Of a stretch of DNA of 64,000 nucleotides, positions 1 to 8,747 are shown in pieces. The notes beneath the pieces were generated by a model, which searched no databases, was not told where the DNA came from, and saw nothing but the letters and a program-made list of their open reading frames with translations. The stretch is from NCBI GenBank assembly GCA_903888485.1, contig CAISTS010000032.1, positions 186,001 through 250,000 of the forward strand. Direction: 5' to 3'. This DNA is from an uncultured bacterium. GTDB taxonomy: Bacteria; Pseudomonadota; Alphaproteobacteria; Rhodospirillales; Rhodospirillaceae. Both the position numbers and the translations under genes were made by a program. Every line of letters starts with the position of its first letter. The first letter of the stretch is position 1.

Positions 1-29
1 GCGCCATGGCTGAATTCCTTTTATAAATT

Positions 30-51
30 GGGCTCCCTTTCATGGGAGCCC
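30..51 (-). terminator. possible weak terminator of the leftward pair
   Basis: A perfect 8-bp inverted repeat (GGGCTCCC, 6-nt loop, GGGAGCCC) lies about 95 bp downstream of the leftward gene ending at 146. On the minus strand the stem is followed by an AT-rich stretch rather than a clean U-run, so termination is only a possibility. Confidence 0.35.
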
Positions 52-145
52 CAAGAAGCCCGGGGTTTTACCCGCTGACCCCGCCAGGGTCAAGCGTAAA
101 ACCGGCCGTTTCCGGGCCTGCTTTTCCCAAAAAATGTAAGGTAAA

Positions 146-496
146 TCAAGGCTTTGATTTAGGTGGGCGGCCCATGAGTCCCTTCATTCCGGCCAATACC
201 TTGGCGCGCTGGCCGTCGTGGTCGCCCGCGCGCCGCATGGCCAGGACCGCGCGGCGCAGTTCCAGGAGGCGAGTCATGGCTTCCTGATCGCTGGGCTTAG
301 GCGGTTTGGCTGACAGCTCGGCGAAGGTCTTTTCCAGCACGGCCTGCACCTGGGCGCGCCCCTTCTCCTGGATCGCCAAGGCCTCCTTGATGAGCGCGGC
401 GCGGTTGGAGGGCGGATTGTAGGTCTTGCCGGCCGGGCGCTTTTTCGCGGGGCCGGCGGCATTCTTGCCGCCGAAGAGATTCCTCAGCCAGCTCAT
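146..496 (-). CDS. hypothetical protein, 116 aa, basic
   Basis: I do not recognise a family. The protein starts with an amphipathic MSWLRNLFGG segment, has a Lys/Pro/Ala-rich linker to about residue 30, then a charged region predicted to be largely helical, and a basic C-terminus. There is no signal peptide or membrane span. Its start overlaps the stop of the upstream gene by four bases (ATGA, 493-496), so the two are probably translationally coupled and may work together at the membrane. Codon use and GC match the neighbours, which supports it being a real gene. Confidence 0.7.
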   Translation of the reverse strand: MSWLRNLFGGKNAAGPAKKRPAGKTYNPPSNRAALIKEALAIQEKGRAQVQAVLEKTFAELSAKPPKPSDQEAMTRLLELRRAVLAMRRAGDHDGQRAKVLAGMKGLMGRPPKSKP

Positions 497-1314
497 CGCG
501 GGGCGGCGGCCTCAAGGCGCTCGCCGAGGTTCGCCAGACGATGCTGTGCGAACGATTCATCGCTGACCATTTCGCTCGGCTGCGGCGCAGGCGCCATGCG
601 CTTACTCGCCTGATCGTCGGCGGTCCTGAAGAGCCGGTAGGCACGCCCGAGCGCGCCGTCGTCGAAGATCTCGGCGGCGAGCTTATCGTCGCCGCTGGCG
701 GCCAGCAGGCGTTCGTAGCGGCGCACGAAGGTGGCAAGTGCGGCGCCGGCAACCGCATCGCGCGACACCGCTTCGGCCATGCGCGAGGCAATGTCGGGAT
801 GACTGACGGAGAAATTGAGGAACGCCTGCACGAACACGTTCACATCGCCCGCGCCGTAACGCATCCAGGCGGCAGCGGAGGCTTCGCGGGTCATCACGCC
901 CAGACGTTCGGCCAGCACCGCGGCGCTGGCCGCCATGTCCTGCAAGGCGAGCTGGCGCGTTTCCATCGCCTGTGTGCGCGCGCCTTGCGCGTGGAGCTGC
1001 AGAAGCGTCCGCGCCTGAGTCTCAGCCTGCTGCAAACTCTGGCGGTTCTGCTGCGCGAGCTCGCCCAGTTTGCGCGCGAAGATCTCGACGGCGCGGCGCT
1101 GCTCGAGCAGCGCGACGATCAGCCACAACACAGCCAGCGGCGCGCCGGCGGCGGCAATGAGATTGATCAGCTCCAAGGGTGCCAGCTGCTGCAATCCCGC
1201 AAATCCGCCGTGGACATTGATGTAGGCGCCGGCGGCCAAGAGCCACAAGGTCGAGAGCGCGACGGCCAGGATAAGGGCGAGGCGCGCGCGCAACTGTGTG
1301 ATGATATCGTGCAC
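493..1314 (-). CDS. membrane protein with two N-terminal helices and a coiled coil, 273 aa
   Basis: The function is unknown. Two hydrophobic helices are visible at about residues 12-30 and 45-68, followed by a Gln/Glu/Ala-rich heptad region (about 70-125) that looks like a coiled coil. After that comes a mostly helical soluble domain. The layout is that of an inner-membrane anchor holding a cytoplasmic coiled-coil domain. It is the first gene of a two-gene leftward unit and overlaps the 116-aa gene by ATGA. It is divergent from the Nudix gene at 1382, with only 67 bp between the starts. Confidence 0.75.
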   Translation of the reverse strand: MHDIITQLRARLALILAVALSTLWLLAAGAYINVHGGFAGLQQLAPLELINLIAAAGAPLAVLWLIVALLEQRRAVEIFARKLGELAQQNRQSLQQAETQARTLLQLHAQGARTQAMETRQLALQDMAASAAVLAERLGVMTREASAAAWMRYGAGDVNVFVQAFLNFSVSHPDIASRMAEAVSRDAVAGAALATFVRRYERLLAASGDDKLAAEIFDDGALGRAYRLFRTADDQASKRMAPAPQPSEMVSDESFAQHRLANLGERLEAAAPR

Positions 1315-1381
1315 GCGCTGATTCTATGTGAGGCGAGTCCGCCCGTCCAACATCATATGGTCCAATGTGATATGAAGAGCC

Positions 1382-2245
1382 ATGAGTTATCTTAACAAAG
1401 TTGAACACTGCAATCGGCGCGACATGTCGCGCTTCGTTCCCTTCACCGTCGCCGGCGTCCAATACGGCTGGCTCACGCACGAACGCGCCGCGGCGCTGCT
1501 CTCGCACCCCGAAGTCTTCGTCGTTTCCGGCCACGGCGTGGGGCTGCACCCTGCCCTTAACTCCCCTGCCACTCGCTCGAAGGCCGTCGCGCGCATCACC
1601 GCCCAGCTCGCCGCGAGTGTGCTCTTTCAAAAACCGCGCGGTGAACTCTACGCCGTGCGCAATCGTTGGGGCGAGAAGCCGGTGTTCAATATCGACCGCG
1701 CGCTGGTGCCGGCCTTCGGGCTCTGCGCCTTCGGCGTACACGTCAACGGCATCGTGCAGAAAAAGAGCGGCCCGCAACTGTGGATCGGCACACGCGCGAA
1801 GGATCTCTTGGTCGAACCCGGCAAGATGGACAACATGGTCGCGGGCGGACAGCCCGCAGGCCTCGGCCTCATGGATAACTTGATCAAGGAGTGCGGCGAA
1901 GAAGCGCACCTTGCGCCGAAAATCGCGCGCGGGGCCAAGCACGCGAGCCTAATCACCTACAGCTTCGAATCACCGCAAGGGCTGCGTGTCGATACGCTGT
2001 TCTGTTACGACCTCGTCCTGCCGGCTTCCATCAAACCGCGCCCGTCGGACGAGATCGCGCGCTATCAACTCATGTCGTTGGGCAAGGCGCTCGGCCTCGT
2101 GCGCGGCTCGGACCGCTTCAAGTTCAACGTCAATCTGGTGATTATCGATTTCGCCATGCGTCATGGGGTCATTACCCCGGAAAACGAGCCGAACTATGAG
2201 CGCATCGTCGCTGGGTTGCATGAACGGCCGCAATCAATGGGCTAA
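1382..2245 (+). CDS. DUF4743/Nudix hydrolase family protein
   Basis: A 287-aa protein with the layout of the Nudix proteins related to the C-terminal half of yeast Tnr3-like thiamin pyrophosphokinases. An N-terminal DUF4743-type domain (RFVPFTVAGVQYGWL near residue 17) precedes a Nudix domain. The Nudix box is the relaxed form of this family: GGQPAGLGLMDNLIKECGEE near residues 157-176, retaining the E-x-x-E-E metal-binding core (KECGEE). Relatives hydrolyse damaged or oxidised thiamin diphosphates; that substrate is inference here. The first ATG is kept because the family typically begins with about 15 residues before the RF.PF motif. It is monocistronic. Confidence 0.8.
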   Translation: MSYLNKVEHCNRRDMSRFVPFTVAGVQYGWLTHERAAALLSHPEVFVVSGHGVGLHPALNSPATRSKAVARITAQLAASVLFQKPRGELYAVRNRWGEKPVFNIDRALVPAFGLCAFGVHVNGIVQKKSGPQLWIGTRAKDLLVEPGKMDNMVAGGQPAGLGLMDNLIKECGEEAHLAPKIARGAKHASLITYSFESPQGLRVDTLFCYDLVLPASIKPRPSDEIARYQLMSLGKALGLVRGSDRFKFNVNLVIIDFAMRHGVITPENEPNYERIVAGLHERPQSMG

Positions 2246-2273
2246 AAAAGCGAGTTGTTACAGCTATATAAGG

Positions 2274-2346
2274 TGTCAACAAACACCCGTTGGTTGACAT
2301 TAACTACCCGCGTCGGCATTGATGCGTGCTTAAACGGAAGTTTAAG
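2274..2346 (+). promoter_or_regulatory. accA upstream region with two palindromes and a candidate -35
   Basis: The 159-bp gap before accA holds a perfect 7-bp inverted repeat TGTCAAC-N12-GTTGACA (2274-2299). Its right arm coincides with a consensus-like -35 (TTGACA, 2294-2299); an ATTGAT at 2318 is a poor -10 at 18-bp spacing. A second perfect palindrome, CTTAAAC-GGAA-GTTTAAG, is at 2329-2346. The arrangement suggests a repressor site over the -35 plus a second site or an mRNA hairpin. The binding protein is unknown. Confidence 0.45.
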
Positions 2347-2404
2347 ACGCGGTGCGATAAGACGCCATTTTAGGCCCTTAGGGTCTCGTGTCACTGGGTA
2401 GGGC

Positions 2405-3361
2405 ATGCACTTTCTAGACTTCGAGAAACCGATCGCCGAGATCGAAGGCAAGATCGCCGAGCTCAGGCATCTGTCCGATAGCGACGGCCTGAATATCGCG
2501 GAAGAAGTCAGCCGCCTGCAGACGCGCGTCGACCGTGACCTCCGGCAGGCCTACGCCAAGCTGACGCCATGGCAGAAGGCGCAAGTCGCCCGCCACCCCG
2601 ACCGCCCGCACGCCCTCGATTACATCAACGCCCTCATCGACGATTTCATGCCGCTCGCCGGCGACCGCGCTTTCGGCGAGGACAGCGCCATCATTGGCGG
2701 CCTCGGCCGCTTCAAGGATCGCTCGGTGATGGTCATCGGCATCGAGGAAGGCCGCGACACCGAGACACGCATCAAACACTCCTTCGGCATGGCGCGTCCG
2801 GAAGGCTACCGCAAGGCGCGCCGCCTCATGGAACTGGCCGACAAGTTCGGCATTCCCGTCGTCACGCTGGTTGATACCGCCGGCGCCTATCCCGGCGTCG
2901 ATGCCGAAGAGCGCGGCCAGGCCGAGGCCATCGCGCGCTGCATCGAAACCTGCCTCAACATCCGCACGCCGCTCATCTCCGTCATCATCGGTGAAGGCGG
3001 ATCGGGTGGCGCCATTGCGCTCGCGACCGGCAACATCGTCTTGATGCTCGAGCACTCGATCTATTCCGTGATCTCGCCGGAAGGCTGCGCCTCGATCCTG
3101 TGGCGCGACGGCAAAGAAGCCAGCGTCGCCGCCGAAGCCCTCAAGATCACCGCCCAGGACCTTGAGCGTCTGGGCGTCATCGACGGCATTATCCCCGAGC
3201 CTATCGGCGGCGCCCACCGCGCGCCGCAGACCATCTTCACCGCCGTGCGCGATACGCTGGAAATGCATTTGAACCAGCTCAGCCGCGTCGAAGCCGGCCA
3301 ATTGCGCGCCCGCCGCCGCGACAAGTTCCTGCAGATGGGCCGCCAGGGTCTCGCTATCTGA
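2405..3361 (+). CDS. accA: acetyl-CoA carboxylase carboxyltransferase subunit alpha
   Basis: A 318-aa protein matching the full length of AccA. It pairs with AccD to transfer CO2 from carboxybiotin to acetyl-CoA, giving malonyl-CoA, the first step of fatty acid synthesis. Recognisable family blocks are the N-terminal [17 protein letters not shown] helix, the PGFRKA-like core (here [22 protein letters not shown]), [19 protein letters not shown], and the oxyanion-forming [11 protein letters not shown] near residue 198. The start follows a weak ribosome site and agrees with the conserved family N-terminus. It is a single gene; an attenuator-like leader for asd begins 40 bp downstream. Confidence 0.97.
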   Translation: MHFLDFEKPIAEIEGKIAELRHLSDSDGLNIAEEVSRLQTRVDRDLRQAYAKLTPWQKAQVARHPDRPHALDYINALIDDFMPLAGDRAFGEDSAIIGGLGRFKDRSVMVIGIEEGRDTETRIKHSFGMARPEGYRKARRLMELADKFGIPVVTLVDTAGAYPGVDAEERGQAEAIARCIETCLNIRTPLISVIIGEGGSGGAIALATGNIVLMLEHSIYSVISPEGCASILWRDGKEASVAAEALKITAQDLERLGVIDGIIPEPIGGAHRAPQTIFTAVRDTLEMHLNQLSRVEAGQLRARRRDKFLQMGRQGLAI

Positions 3362-3402
3362 GCTTTACAGTCCAAAGCTCTTCGCTTAGTTTCCCGGCCG
3401 TT

Positions 3403-3480
3403 ATGACGCACCTGATTAACAAAACCGCCGCGATTAAAAAGACGACCACCATCGGTGGGGCGGCGTGGGTGCGCGTGTAA
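3403..3480 (+). CDS. putative 25-aa leader peptide of asd (attenuator)
   Basis: A short frame of 25 codons plus TAA begins with ATG at 3403. It reads MTHLINKTAAIKKTTTIG, then GAAWVRV. It contains five Thr (three consecutive), three Ile and three Lys codons, all end products of the pathway through aspartate semialdehyde. It ends 30 nt before a strong intrinsic terminator and 97 nt before asd. In the thrABC leader of enterobacteria, Thr/Ile codons play this role. No strong ribosome-binding site is visible upstream, which is the main weakness. Function is inferred from codon content and placement. Confidence 0.6.
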   Translation: MTHLINKTAAIKKTTTIGGAAWVRV

Positions 3481-3520
3481 GATCGAACGCGAAGAGAGAC
3501 CAAAAACCCAAGGCCCCGCC
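3446..3520 (+). promoter_or_regulatory. alternative RNA pairing (protector and antiterminator) in the asd leader
   Basis: Segment 1 (CCACC, 3446-3450, inside the Thr codons) pairs with segment 2 (GGTGG, 3454-3458). Segment 2 in turn can pair as GGTGGGGC (3454-3461) with GCCCCGCC (3513-3520), which overlaps the 5' arm of the terminator. All eight positions pair, one as G-U. Stalling at the Lys/Thr codons would block the first pairing and allow the antiterminator, the classic attenuation layout. Pairing was checked by eye only. Confidence 0.5.
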
Positions 3521-3545
3521 AAACCGGACGGGGCCTTTGTTTTTG
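3510..3545 (+). terminator. intrinsic terminator/attenuator before asd
   Basis: A perfect 9-bp stem (AAGGCCCCG at 3510-3518, CGGGGCCTT at 3529-3537) with a 10-nt loop is followed by TGTTTTT. It sits 32 nt before the asd start codon. It either ends accA transcripts or, more likely given the leader peptide, acts as the attenuator of asd. Confidence 0.85.
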
Positions 3546-3576
3546 GCGCCGTCGCTGACCAAAGGAGTACGACCCT

Positions 3577-4590
3577 GTGAAATCCAATCCTACTGTCGCC
3601 GTTGTCGGCGCCACCGGCGCCGTCGGTGTCGAGTTCCTGTCCTGCCTCGATCAGCGCAAATTCCCGCTGGGTGAGCTGCGCCTGCTCGCCTCGGCGCGCT
3701 CGGCCGGCAAATATCTTCCGTTCAAGGGCAAGCAGCTGCGCGTCGAGGAACTCACGGAGAGGAGCTTCGAGGGCGTGGACATCGCGCTGTTCTCGGCCGG
3801 CAGCGGCATCTCCAAGAAGTTCGGGCCCATTGCCGTGAAAGCCGGCGCGGTTGTCGTCGATAACTCTTCCGCCTTCCGCATGGACAAGGACATTCCCCTG
3901 GTGGTGCCCGAGATCAATGCCGACGCCGTCAAGACGCATAAGGGCATCATCGCGAACCCGAACTGCTCGGCGATCATTTCGATCACCCCGCTGTGGCCGA
4001 TCCACAAGATCAACCGCATCCGGCATATGAACATCGCCACCTACCAGGCCGCGTCCGGCGCCGGCGCGGCGGCCATGGAAGAGCTGGAGGAATCGACGCG
4101 CGCTTATCTTGCCGGCAAGGACTACGCGCCGAAGGTGCTGCCGCACCCTTACGCTTTCAATCTCTTCAGCCACAACGCCGATATCGATATGGCGACGGGC
4201 TATAACGGCGAGGAGTCCAAGGTCATCGCGGAAACACGCAAGATCTTCGGCGATCCCGATGTGCGTATCTCGATCACCTGTGTGCGCGTGCCGGTGCTGC
4301 GCGCCCACGCTGTCGCCGTAACCTTCACCTGCGAGAAGCCGATCACCGAGAAGGAAGCGCGCGACATCATCGCGAAGGCCCCGGGCGTGCGCCTGGTGGA
4401 CGACCGCGCTAAGAATTACTTCCCGATGCCGCGTGATGCCTCGGGCGGCGAGGATATCCTGGTCGGGCGCATCCGCCAGGACGTCGGCGATCCGACGGGT
4501 CATTCCATCGCGCTGTTCTCGGCGGGTGACCAGCTTCTGAAAGGCGCGGCGCAGAACGCCGTGCAGATCGCCGAGCTTCTCGTGAATTAA
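3577..4590 (+). CDS. asd: aspartate-semialdehyde dehydrogenase
   Basis: A 337-aa enzyme that reduces aspartyl phosphate with NADPH to aspartate semialdehyde, the branch point for lysine/diaminopimelate, threonine, methionine and isoleucine. The N-terminal Rossmann motif VVGATGAVGVEFL (residues about 7-19) and the catalytic cysteine in NPNCSAI (near residue 130) are intact. The length is normal for the family. It starts with GTG at 3577 behind a strong AAAGGAG site (3561-3567). It is monocistronic, flanked by an attenuator-type terminator upstream and a bidirectional terminator just after its stop. Confidence 0.96.
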   Translation: MKSNPTVAVVGATGAVGVEFLSCLDQRKFPLGELRLLASARSAGKYLPFKGKQLRVEELTERSFEGVDIALFSAGSGISKKFGPIAVKAGAVVVDNSSAFRMDKDIPLVVPEINADAVKTHKGIIANPNCSAIISITPLWPIHKINRIRHMNIATYQAASGAGAAAMEELEESTRAYLAGKDYAPKVLPHPYAFNLFSHNADIDMATGYNGEESKVIAETRKIFGDPDVRISITCVRVPVLRAHAVAVTFTCEKPITEKEARDIIAKAPGVRLVDDRAKNYFPMPRDASGGEDILVGRIRQDVGDPTGHSIALFSAGDQLLKGAAQNAVQIAELLVN

Positions 4591-4625
4591 AAAAGCGCGC
4601 GCGGGATTATCCCGCGCGCGCTTTT
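4591..4625. terminator. bidirectional terminator between asd and pgk
   Basis: A perfect 15-bp inverted repeat, AAAAGCGCGCGCGGG - ATTAT - CCCGCGCGCGCTTTT, begins immediately after the asd stop codon and lies 14 bp from the pgk stop. U-runs on both strands make it usable by both convergent genes. Confidence 0.93.
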
Positions 4626-4638
4626 GTTTCAGGAAATC

Positions 4639-5829
4639 CTAGCCGAGGGCTTTGACGCCTGGCAGTTCTTTGCCTTCCATCCATTCGAGGAAAGCGCCGC
4701 CGGCGGTGGATACATACGTCAGATCGTCGGCCACGCCCGCGGCGTTGAGTGCGGCGACCGTATCGCCGCCGCCCGCCACCGACACCAGCGCGCCGGCCTT
4801 GCTCACCTTGGCCACGTGGTGGGCGATCTCGAAGGTCGCTTTGTGGAAGGGCGTGATCTCGAACGCGCCGAGCGGACCGTTCCAGAGCAGCGTCTTGCAG
4901 GCGTCGATGCGGTCACGCAGCAGCTGCACGGTATCGGGGCCAACGTCGAGGATCATCATATCCGGCGGCACGGCATCGGCGAGACGCTCGTGAGTCTCGA
5001 CGCCTTCCTTCAGCGCGTTCGCCAGAACCACGTCGACGGGCAACAGCACTTCGCAGCCGCTGACCTGGGCCGTGGCGAGGATTTCGCGCGCCGTGTCCGC
5101 GAGATCGCGTTCACAAAGGGATTTGCCGACGTCGATACCCTGGGCATTGAGGAAGGTGTTCGCCATACCGCCGCCGATGACCAGGAACTGGACCTTGCGC
5201 ACGAGGTTGTTGAGCACGTCGAGCTTGGTCGAGATCTTCGAGCCGCCGACGATGGCCATCACCGGCGTCTTCGGATGTTCGAGGGCCGCGGTAAGCGCTT
5301 CGAGCTCGGCCTGCATCTGGCGACCGGCGAAGGCCGGCAGCACGTGGGCGAGACCTTCGGTGGACGCGTGCGCGCGGTGCGCCGCCGAGAAGGCGTCGTT
5401 GACATAGATGTCGCCGAGCTTGGCCAGCGCGGCGACGAACGCCTTGTCGTTGGCTTCCTCGCCGTTGTGATAACGCAGGTTCTCGAGCAGCGCGACCTGG
5501 CCGGGCTTCAGCGCATCGACAACGCTTTCGGCCTGCGGGCCGATGCAATCATCAGCAAAGGCGACTTCGGCCCCTACGGCTTTGGACAGCGCCGCAGCAA
5601 TCGGCTTCAGCGACATCTCGGGCACGCGCTTGCCTTTGGGGCGATCGAAGTGCGAGAGCACAATGACACGCGCGCCGCGCGTGAGCAGTTCCTTTACCGT
5701 CGGCGCGAAGCGCTCGATGCGCGTCGCGTCAGTGACCTTGCCGTCCTTCACGGGCACGTTGAGGTCGGCGCGCACGAGCACGCGTTTGCCTTGAACGTCG
5801 GCTTCGCCCAGCGTCTTGAACTTCGGCAT
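4639..5829 (-). CDS. pgk: phosphoglycerate kinase
   Basis: A 396-aa glycolytic/gluconeogenic enzyme that interconverts 1,3-bisphosphoglycerate + ADP and 3-phosphoglycerate + ATP. The N-terminal substrate-binding signature [14 protein letters not shown] and the HFDRPKGK segment are present, as are the nucleotide-site glycine-rich block [11 protein letters not shown] and GNGPLGAFE-like motif ([10 protein letters not shown]). Length is standard. It follows gap by 12 bp on the same strand, so gap-pgk is an operon, ended by the bidirectional terminator shared with asd. Confidence 0.97.
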   Translation of the reverse strand: MPKFKTLGEADVQGKRVLVRADLNVPVKDGKVTDATRIERFAPTVKELLTRGARVIVLSHFDRPKGKRVPEMSLKPIAAALSKAVGAEVAFADDCIGPQAESVVDALKPGQVALLENLRYHNGEEANDKAFVAALAKLGDIYVNDAFSAAHRAHASTEGLAHVLPAFAGRQMQAELEALTAALEHPKTPVMAIVGGSKISTKLDVLNNLVRKVQFLVIGGGMANTFLNAQGIDVGKSLCERDLADTAREILATAQVSGCEVLLPVDVVLANALKEGVETHERLADAVPPDMMILDVGPDTVQLLRDRIDACKTLLWNGPLGAFEITPFHKATFEIAHHVAKVSKAGALVSVAGGGDTVAALNAAGVADDLTYVSTAGGAFLEWMEGKELPGVKALG

Positions 5830-5841
5830 GTGAAGGACCCG

Positions 5842-6864
5842 CTAGATCAGCTTGCCCATCGCCACCATGGTATCGAGCATGCGGTTCGAGAAACCCCACT
5901 CGTTGTCGTACCAGGACAGCACGCGAATGAAGTTGCCGGGCATGACCTTGGTCTGCGTCGCATCGAAGGTCGACGAAGCCGGGTTGTGGTTAAAGTCGAT
6001 GGAGACCAGCGGCAGGGTGTTCACCGCCAGCACGCCCTTCAGATTGCCGCCAAAGGTCTTGCCGGAGGCCGCGTCGGTCATGGCCTGATTGATCTCGGCT
6101 TCGGTCACGGACTTGCCGAGCACGCACTTGAGATCAACGACAGACACGTTGGGCGTCGGCACGCGGATCGAGGTGCCGTCCAGTTTGCCCTTCAATTCCG
6201 GCAGGACTTCACCCACGGCCTTGGCCGCACCGGTGGAGGTCGGGATCATCGACAGCGCAGCGGCGCGGGCGCGGCGCAGGTCTTTATGGAGCGTATCGAC
6301 CGTCGCCTGGTCGCCGGTGTAGGCGTGAATCGTGGTCATGAAGCCCTGCTGCAGGCCGAAGGTCTGGTGCAGGACGTGGGCCACCGGCGCGAGGCAGTTG
6401 GTGGTGCACGACGCGTTGCTGACCACGATGTGGTCCTTGGTCAGCTTGTCGTGGTTGACGCCGTAAACGATGGTGAGGTCCGCGCCGCCCGAGGGCGCCG
6501 AGACCAGCACGCGCTTGGCGCCGGCGCCGATGTGCACCTGGGCCTTGTCCTTGTCGGTGAAGATGCCGGTGCACTCGGCGACGATGTCGATGCCAAGGTC
6601 CTTCCAGGGCAGTTTGGAGGGATCGCGTTCCTTGCAGACCTTCACGCTCTTGCCGTTCACGGTCATGGTATCGCCGGAGACTTCGACGTCGGCCGGGAGC
6701 GGACCATGGACGGAGTCCCATTTCAGCAGATGGGCATTGGACGCGGCATCGCCAAGATCGTTGATGGCGACGAATTCCACGTCCGAACGTTTAGCTTCGA
6801 CCATGGCGCGGAAGACCATGCGACCGATGCGGCCGAATCCGTTGAGGGCGACGCGAACTGTCAT
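5842..6864 (-). CDS. gap: type I glyceraldehyde-3-phosphate dehydrogenase
   Basis: A 340-aa NAD(P)-dependent enzyme of glycolysis. The N-terminus [19 protein letters not shown] carries the dinucleotide-binding fold, and the active site [13 protein letters not shown] (Cys near residue 155) is intact. The frame is open upstream to 6939, but ATG at 6864 matches the family start and has an AGAAGGAAA ribosome site, so the extension is rejected. It is first in the gap-pgk operon and divergent from the polyphosphate kinase gene, with a shared 98-bp promoter region. Confidence 0.97.
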   Translation of the reverse strand: MTVRVALNGFGRIGRMVFRAMVEAKRSDVEFVAINDLGDAASNAHLLKWDSVHGPLPADVEVSGDTMTVNGKSVKVCKERDPSKLPWKDLGIDIVAECTGIFTDKDKAQVHIGAGAKRVLVSAPSGGADLTIVYGVNHDKLTKDHIVVSNASCTTNCLAPVAHVLHQTFGLQQGFMTTIHAYTGDQATVDTLHKDLRRARAAALSMIPTSTGAAKAVGEVLPELKGKLDGTSIRVPTPNVSVVDLKCVLGKSVTEAEINQAMTDAASGKTFGGNLKGVLAVNTLPLVSIDFNHNPASSTFDATQTKVMPGNFIRVLSWYDNEWGFSNRMLDTMVAMGKLI

Positions 6865-6962
6865 GGGGAACGGGTTTCCTTCTCTAGGGGGCAGGCATAA
6901 GAATGCAGCGGAGATACAATAGTCTCCGCCGGAATCCAAGCGGCGGGTTACGTGGGGCAGAT

Positions 6963-8489
6963 ATGCCGAAACAGGGTGTTTTCAAAGCGGCGGAACGGGG
7001 CCGCAAACTCTCCGATTCCGCCTTCCGCGAGGTGCGCGACCGCCTGCGGCTCGAGTTGGTCGAATTGCAACAGAGCGTCCGCGCCGCCAGCCGGTACCCG
7101 GTGATCATCGTGCTGGCCGGCGTCCAGGGCGCGGGCGTGGTCGATAGCTTGAATTTGCTCAATACCTGGATGGATCCGCGCTGGATCCGCACCCACACGT
7201 TCGATACGCCCAGCGACGAGGAACGCGAACGCCCGCTGTTCTGGCGCTACTGGCGGTCCCTGCCCCCCGCCGGCACCATCGGCCTGTACCTCGACGGCTG
7301 GTACGGCGAAGCCATCGCTGGGCGTTGCCACGGCGCGCCGGCGGCCGACTTTACCGCCCGGTTGGCCCGCATCGCCCACTTCGAGCGCACGCTGGCCGAT
7401 GAAGGCGCCCTAGTCGTCAAAGTCTGGCTACACATCGCCGAAGCGCGCCAGCGCCGCCTCGCCCACATCCACAGCACCGATGCGGCCTTCGGCTTCAGAG
7501 CCAGCGATGCCTCATGGCCGCAGCCCGCGCCCTATGGCCCTTACACCCGCGCCGCAGCCCGCGCCGTTCGTCTCACCGACACGCCGCAAACGCGCTGGCA
7601 TGTGGTCGATGCCGCCGACGACAATCACCGTCGCGCCGCCTTGCTAACGATCCTGCGCGATTCCCTGACCGCCCACGCCAAAGCCATCCGCGCCAGCGAC
7701 AAGGCCGACAAGAAAGCCATCAAGATCCAGAAGAATGCGGGCAAGAAAGCGCCAATGATCAATCGCGGCCCGCTCGCTCGCATCGATCTTTCCAGGAAGA
7801 TGAGCGAAGTGGCTTACGCCAAGGCTTTTCACACCCGCCAGGCCCGGCTCTACGAGCTGCAAAAAGCCGCGCGGGCCCAGGGCCTTGCGACCATCATCGC
7901 TTTCGAGGGCTGGGACGCCGCCGGCAAAGGCGGCGCGATCCGCCGTATCACCTATGCCCTCAGCGCGCGGAACTATCAGGTGGTGCCCATCGCCGCGCCC
8001 AACGAAGAAGAGCGCAGCTATCACTACCTCTGGCGCTTCTGGCGTCATGTCAGCCGCGCTGGACGTATGACGCTGTTCGACCGCAGTTGGTATGGCCGTG
8101 TCCTGGTCGAGCGCGTCGAACACCTGATTTCGGGCGAAGCCCAACGCCGCGCCTACGGCGAGATCAACGACTTCGAGCAGGAGCTCACCGACCACGGCAC
8201 GCTGCTGGTCAAGTTCTGGCTGCACATCGACCCGGAGGAACAGCTGCGGCGCTTCAAGGAGCGCGAAAAGACGCCCTACAAGCGCTGGAAGATCACCGCA
8301 GACGACTGGCGTAACCGCAAGAACTGGCCGCGCTACGAGGCCGCCATCAACGACATGATTCGGGCCACCTCCACCCGCGCCGCCCCCTGGAACCTTGTGC
8401 CCGCCAACGACAAGCAGGTCGCGCGCATCATGGTATTCGATATTGTCATCAAGGCGTTGGAGACCGCGCTCAAAGGCCCCCGCAGGTAA
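6963..8489 (+). CDS. pap: polyphosphate:AMP phosphotransferase (two PPK2 domains)
   Basis: A 508-aa tandem PPK2-domain protein that transfers phosphate from polyphosphate to AMP, making ADP. The C-terminal domain has an intact Walker A ([11 protein letters not shown], about residue 315) and lid/arginine motifs ([22 protein letters not shown]). The N-terminal domain has the family fold markers (DGWYGEA) but its P-loop reads GVQGAGVV, with no lysine, so it is probably structural, as in other two-domain PAPs. ATG at 6963 is preferred over the in-frame ATG at 6903 because it is preceded by GTGGGG and gives the usual N-terminus. Confidence 0.9.
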   Translation: MPKQGVFKAAERGRKLSDSAFREVRDRLRLELVELQQSVRAASRYPVIIVLAGVQGAGVVDSLNLLNTWMDPRWIRTHTFDTPSDEERERPLFWRYWRSLPPAGTIGLYLDGWYGEAIAGRCHGAPAADFTARLARIAHFERTLADEGALVVKVWLHIAEARQRRLAHIHSTDAAFGFRASDASWPQPAPYGPYTRAAARAVRLTDTPQTRWHVVDAADDNHRRAALLTILRDSLTAHAKAIRASDKADKKAIKIQKNAGKKAPMINRGPLARIDLSRKMSEVAYAKAFHTRQARLYELQKAARAQGLATIIAFEGWDAAGKGGAIRRITYALSARNYQVVPIAAPNEEERSYHYLWRFWRHVSRAGRMTLFDRSWYGRVLVERVEHLISGEAQRRAYGEINDFEQELTDHGTLLVKFWLHIDPEEQLRRFKEREKTPYKRWKITADDWRNRKNWPRYEAAINDMIRATSTRAAPWNLVPANDKQVARIMVFDIVIKALETALKGPRR

Positions 8490-8747
8490 TGGTCCGCCGG
8501 CACGTCTGGTACGTATGAATCTGATGCAACGCCGTTAAGAGATGGGCGTTTGTTAAAAGCGGCGCCGCTGGGGACTTTGCGCCGGGGGTTTGTCAGGGCG
8601 TTAGTTCTTATATTTTATCATTGATTCAATGACTTGAGCGTTATTCTCGCGCCCGCCGAGGATATCGCGTTCACGTTGCGGGTGCCCCTTTAGGGGATTA
8701 GTTTGTCCATAGATATGGTTCGGTTTGGCTCCTGACCTGAGGCGAAG
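8490..8747 (+). promoter_or_regulatory. upstream region of the DUF1800 trio with a perfect 7-1-7 palindrome
   Basis: This 258-bp gap contains TCATTGA-T-TCAATGA (8618-8632), a perfect palindrome with a one-base centre, in an AT-rich stretch 116 bp before the first DUF1800 start. A CCCCTTTAGGGG hairpin is at 8685-8696. A weak hairpin (AACGCC at 8528, GGCGTT at 8545, then TGTT) may end the polyphosphate kinase transcript. The 7-1-7 spacing resembles operators of Fur-type or other dimeric regulators; the factor is unknown. Confidence 0.5.

Noticed and set aside
4624-6900. A 758-codon open frame opposite gap and pgk
   Set aside because: It is the antisense of two certain genes in a GC-rich genome, its translation is low-complexity Arg/His/Gly/Asp-rich, and no domain is visible.
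6862-6939. N-terminal 25-residue extension of gap
   Set aside because: ATG at 6864 has a ribosome site and the conserved family start; the extension shows no homologous pattern and would overlap the promoter of the divergent gene.
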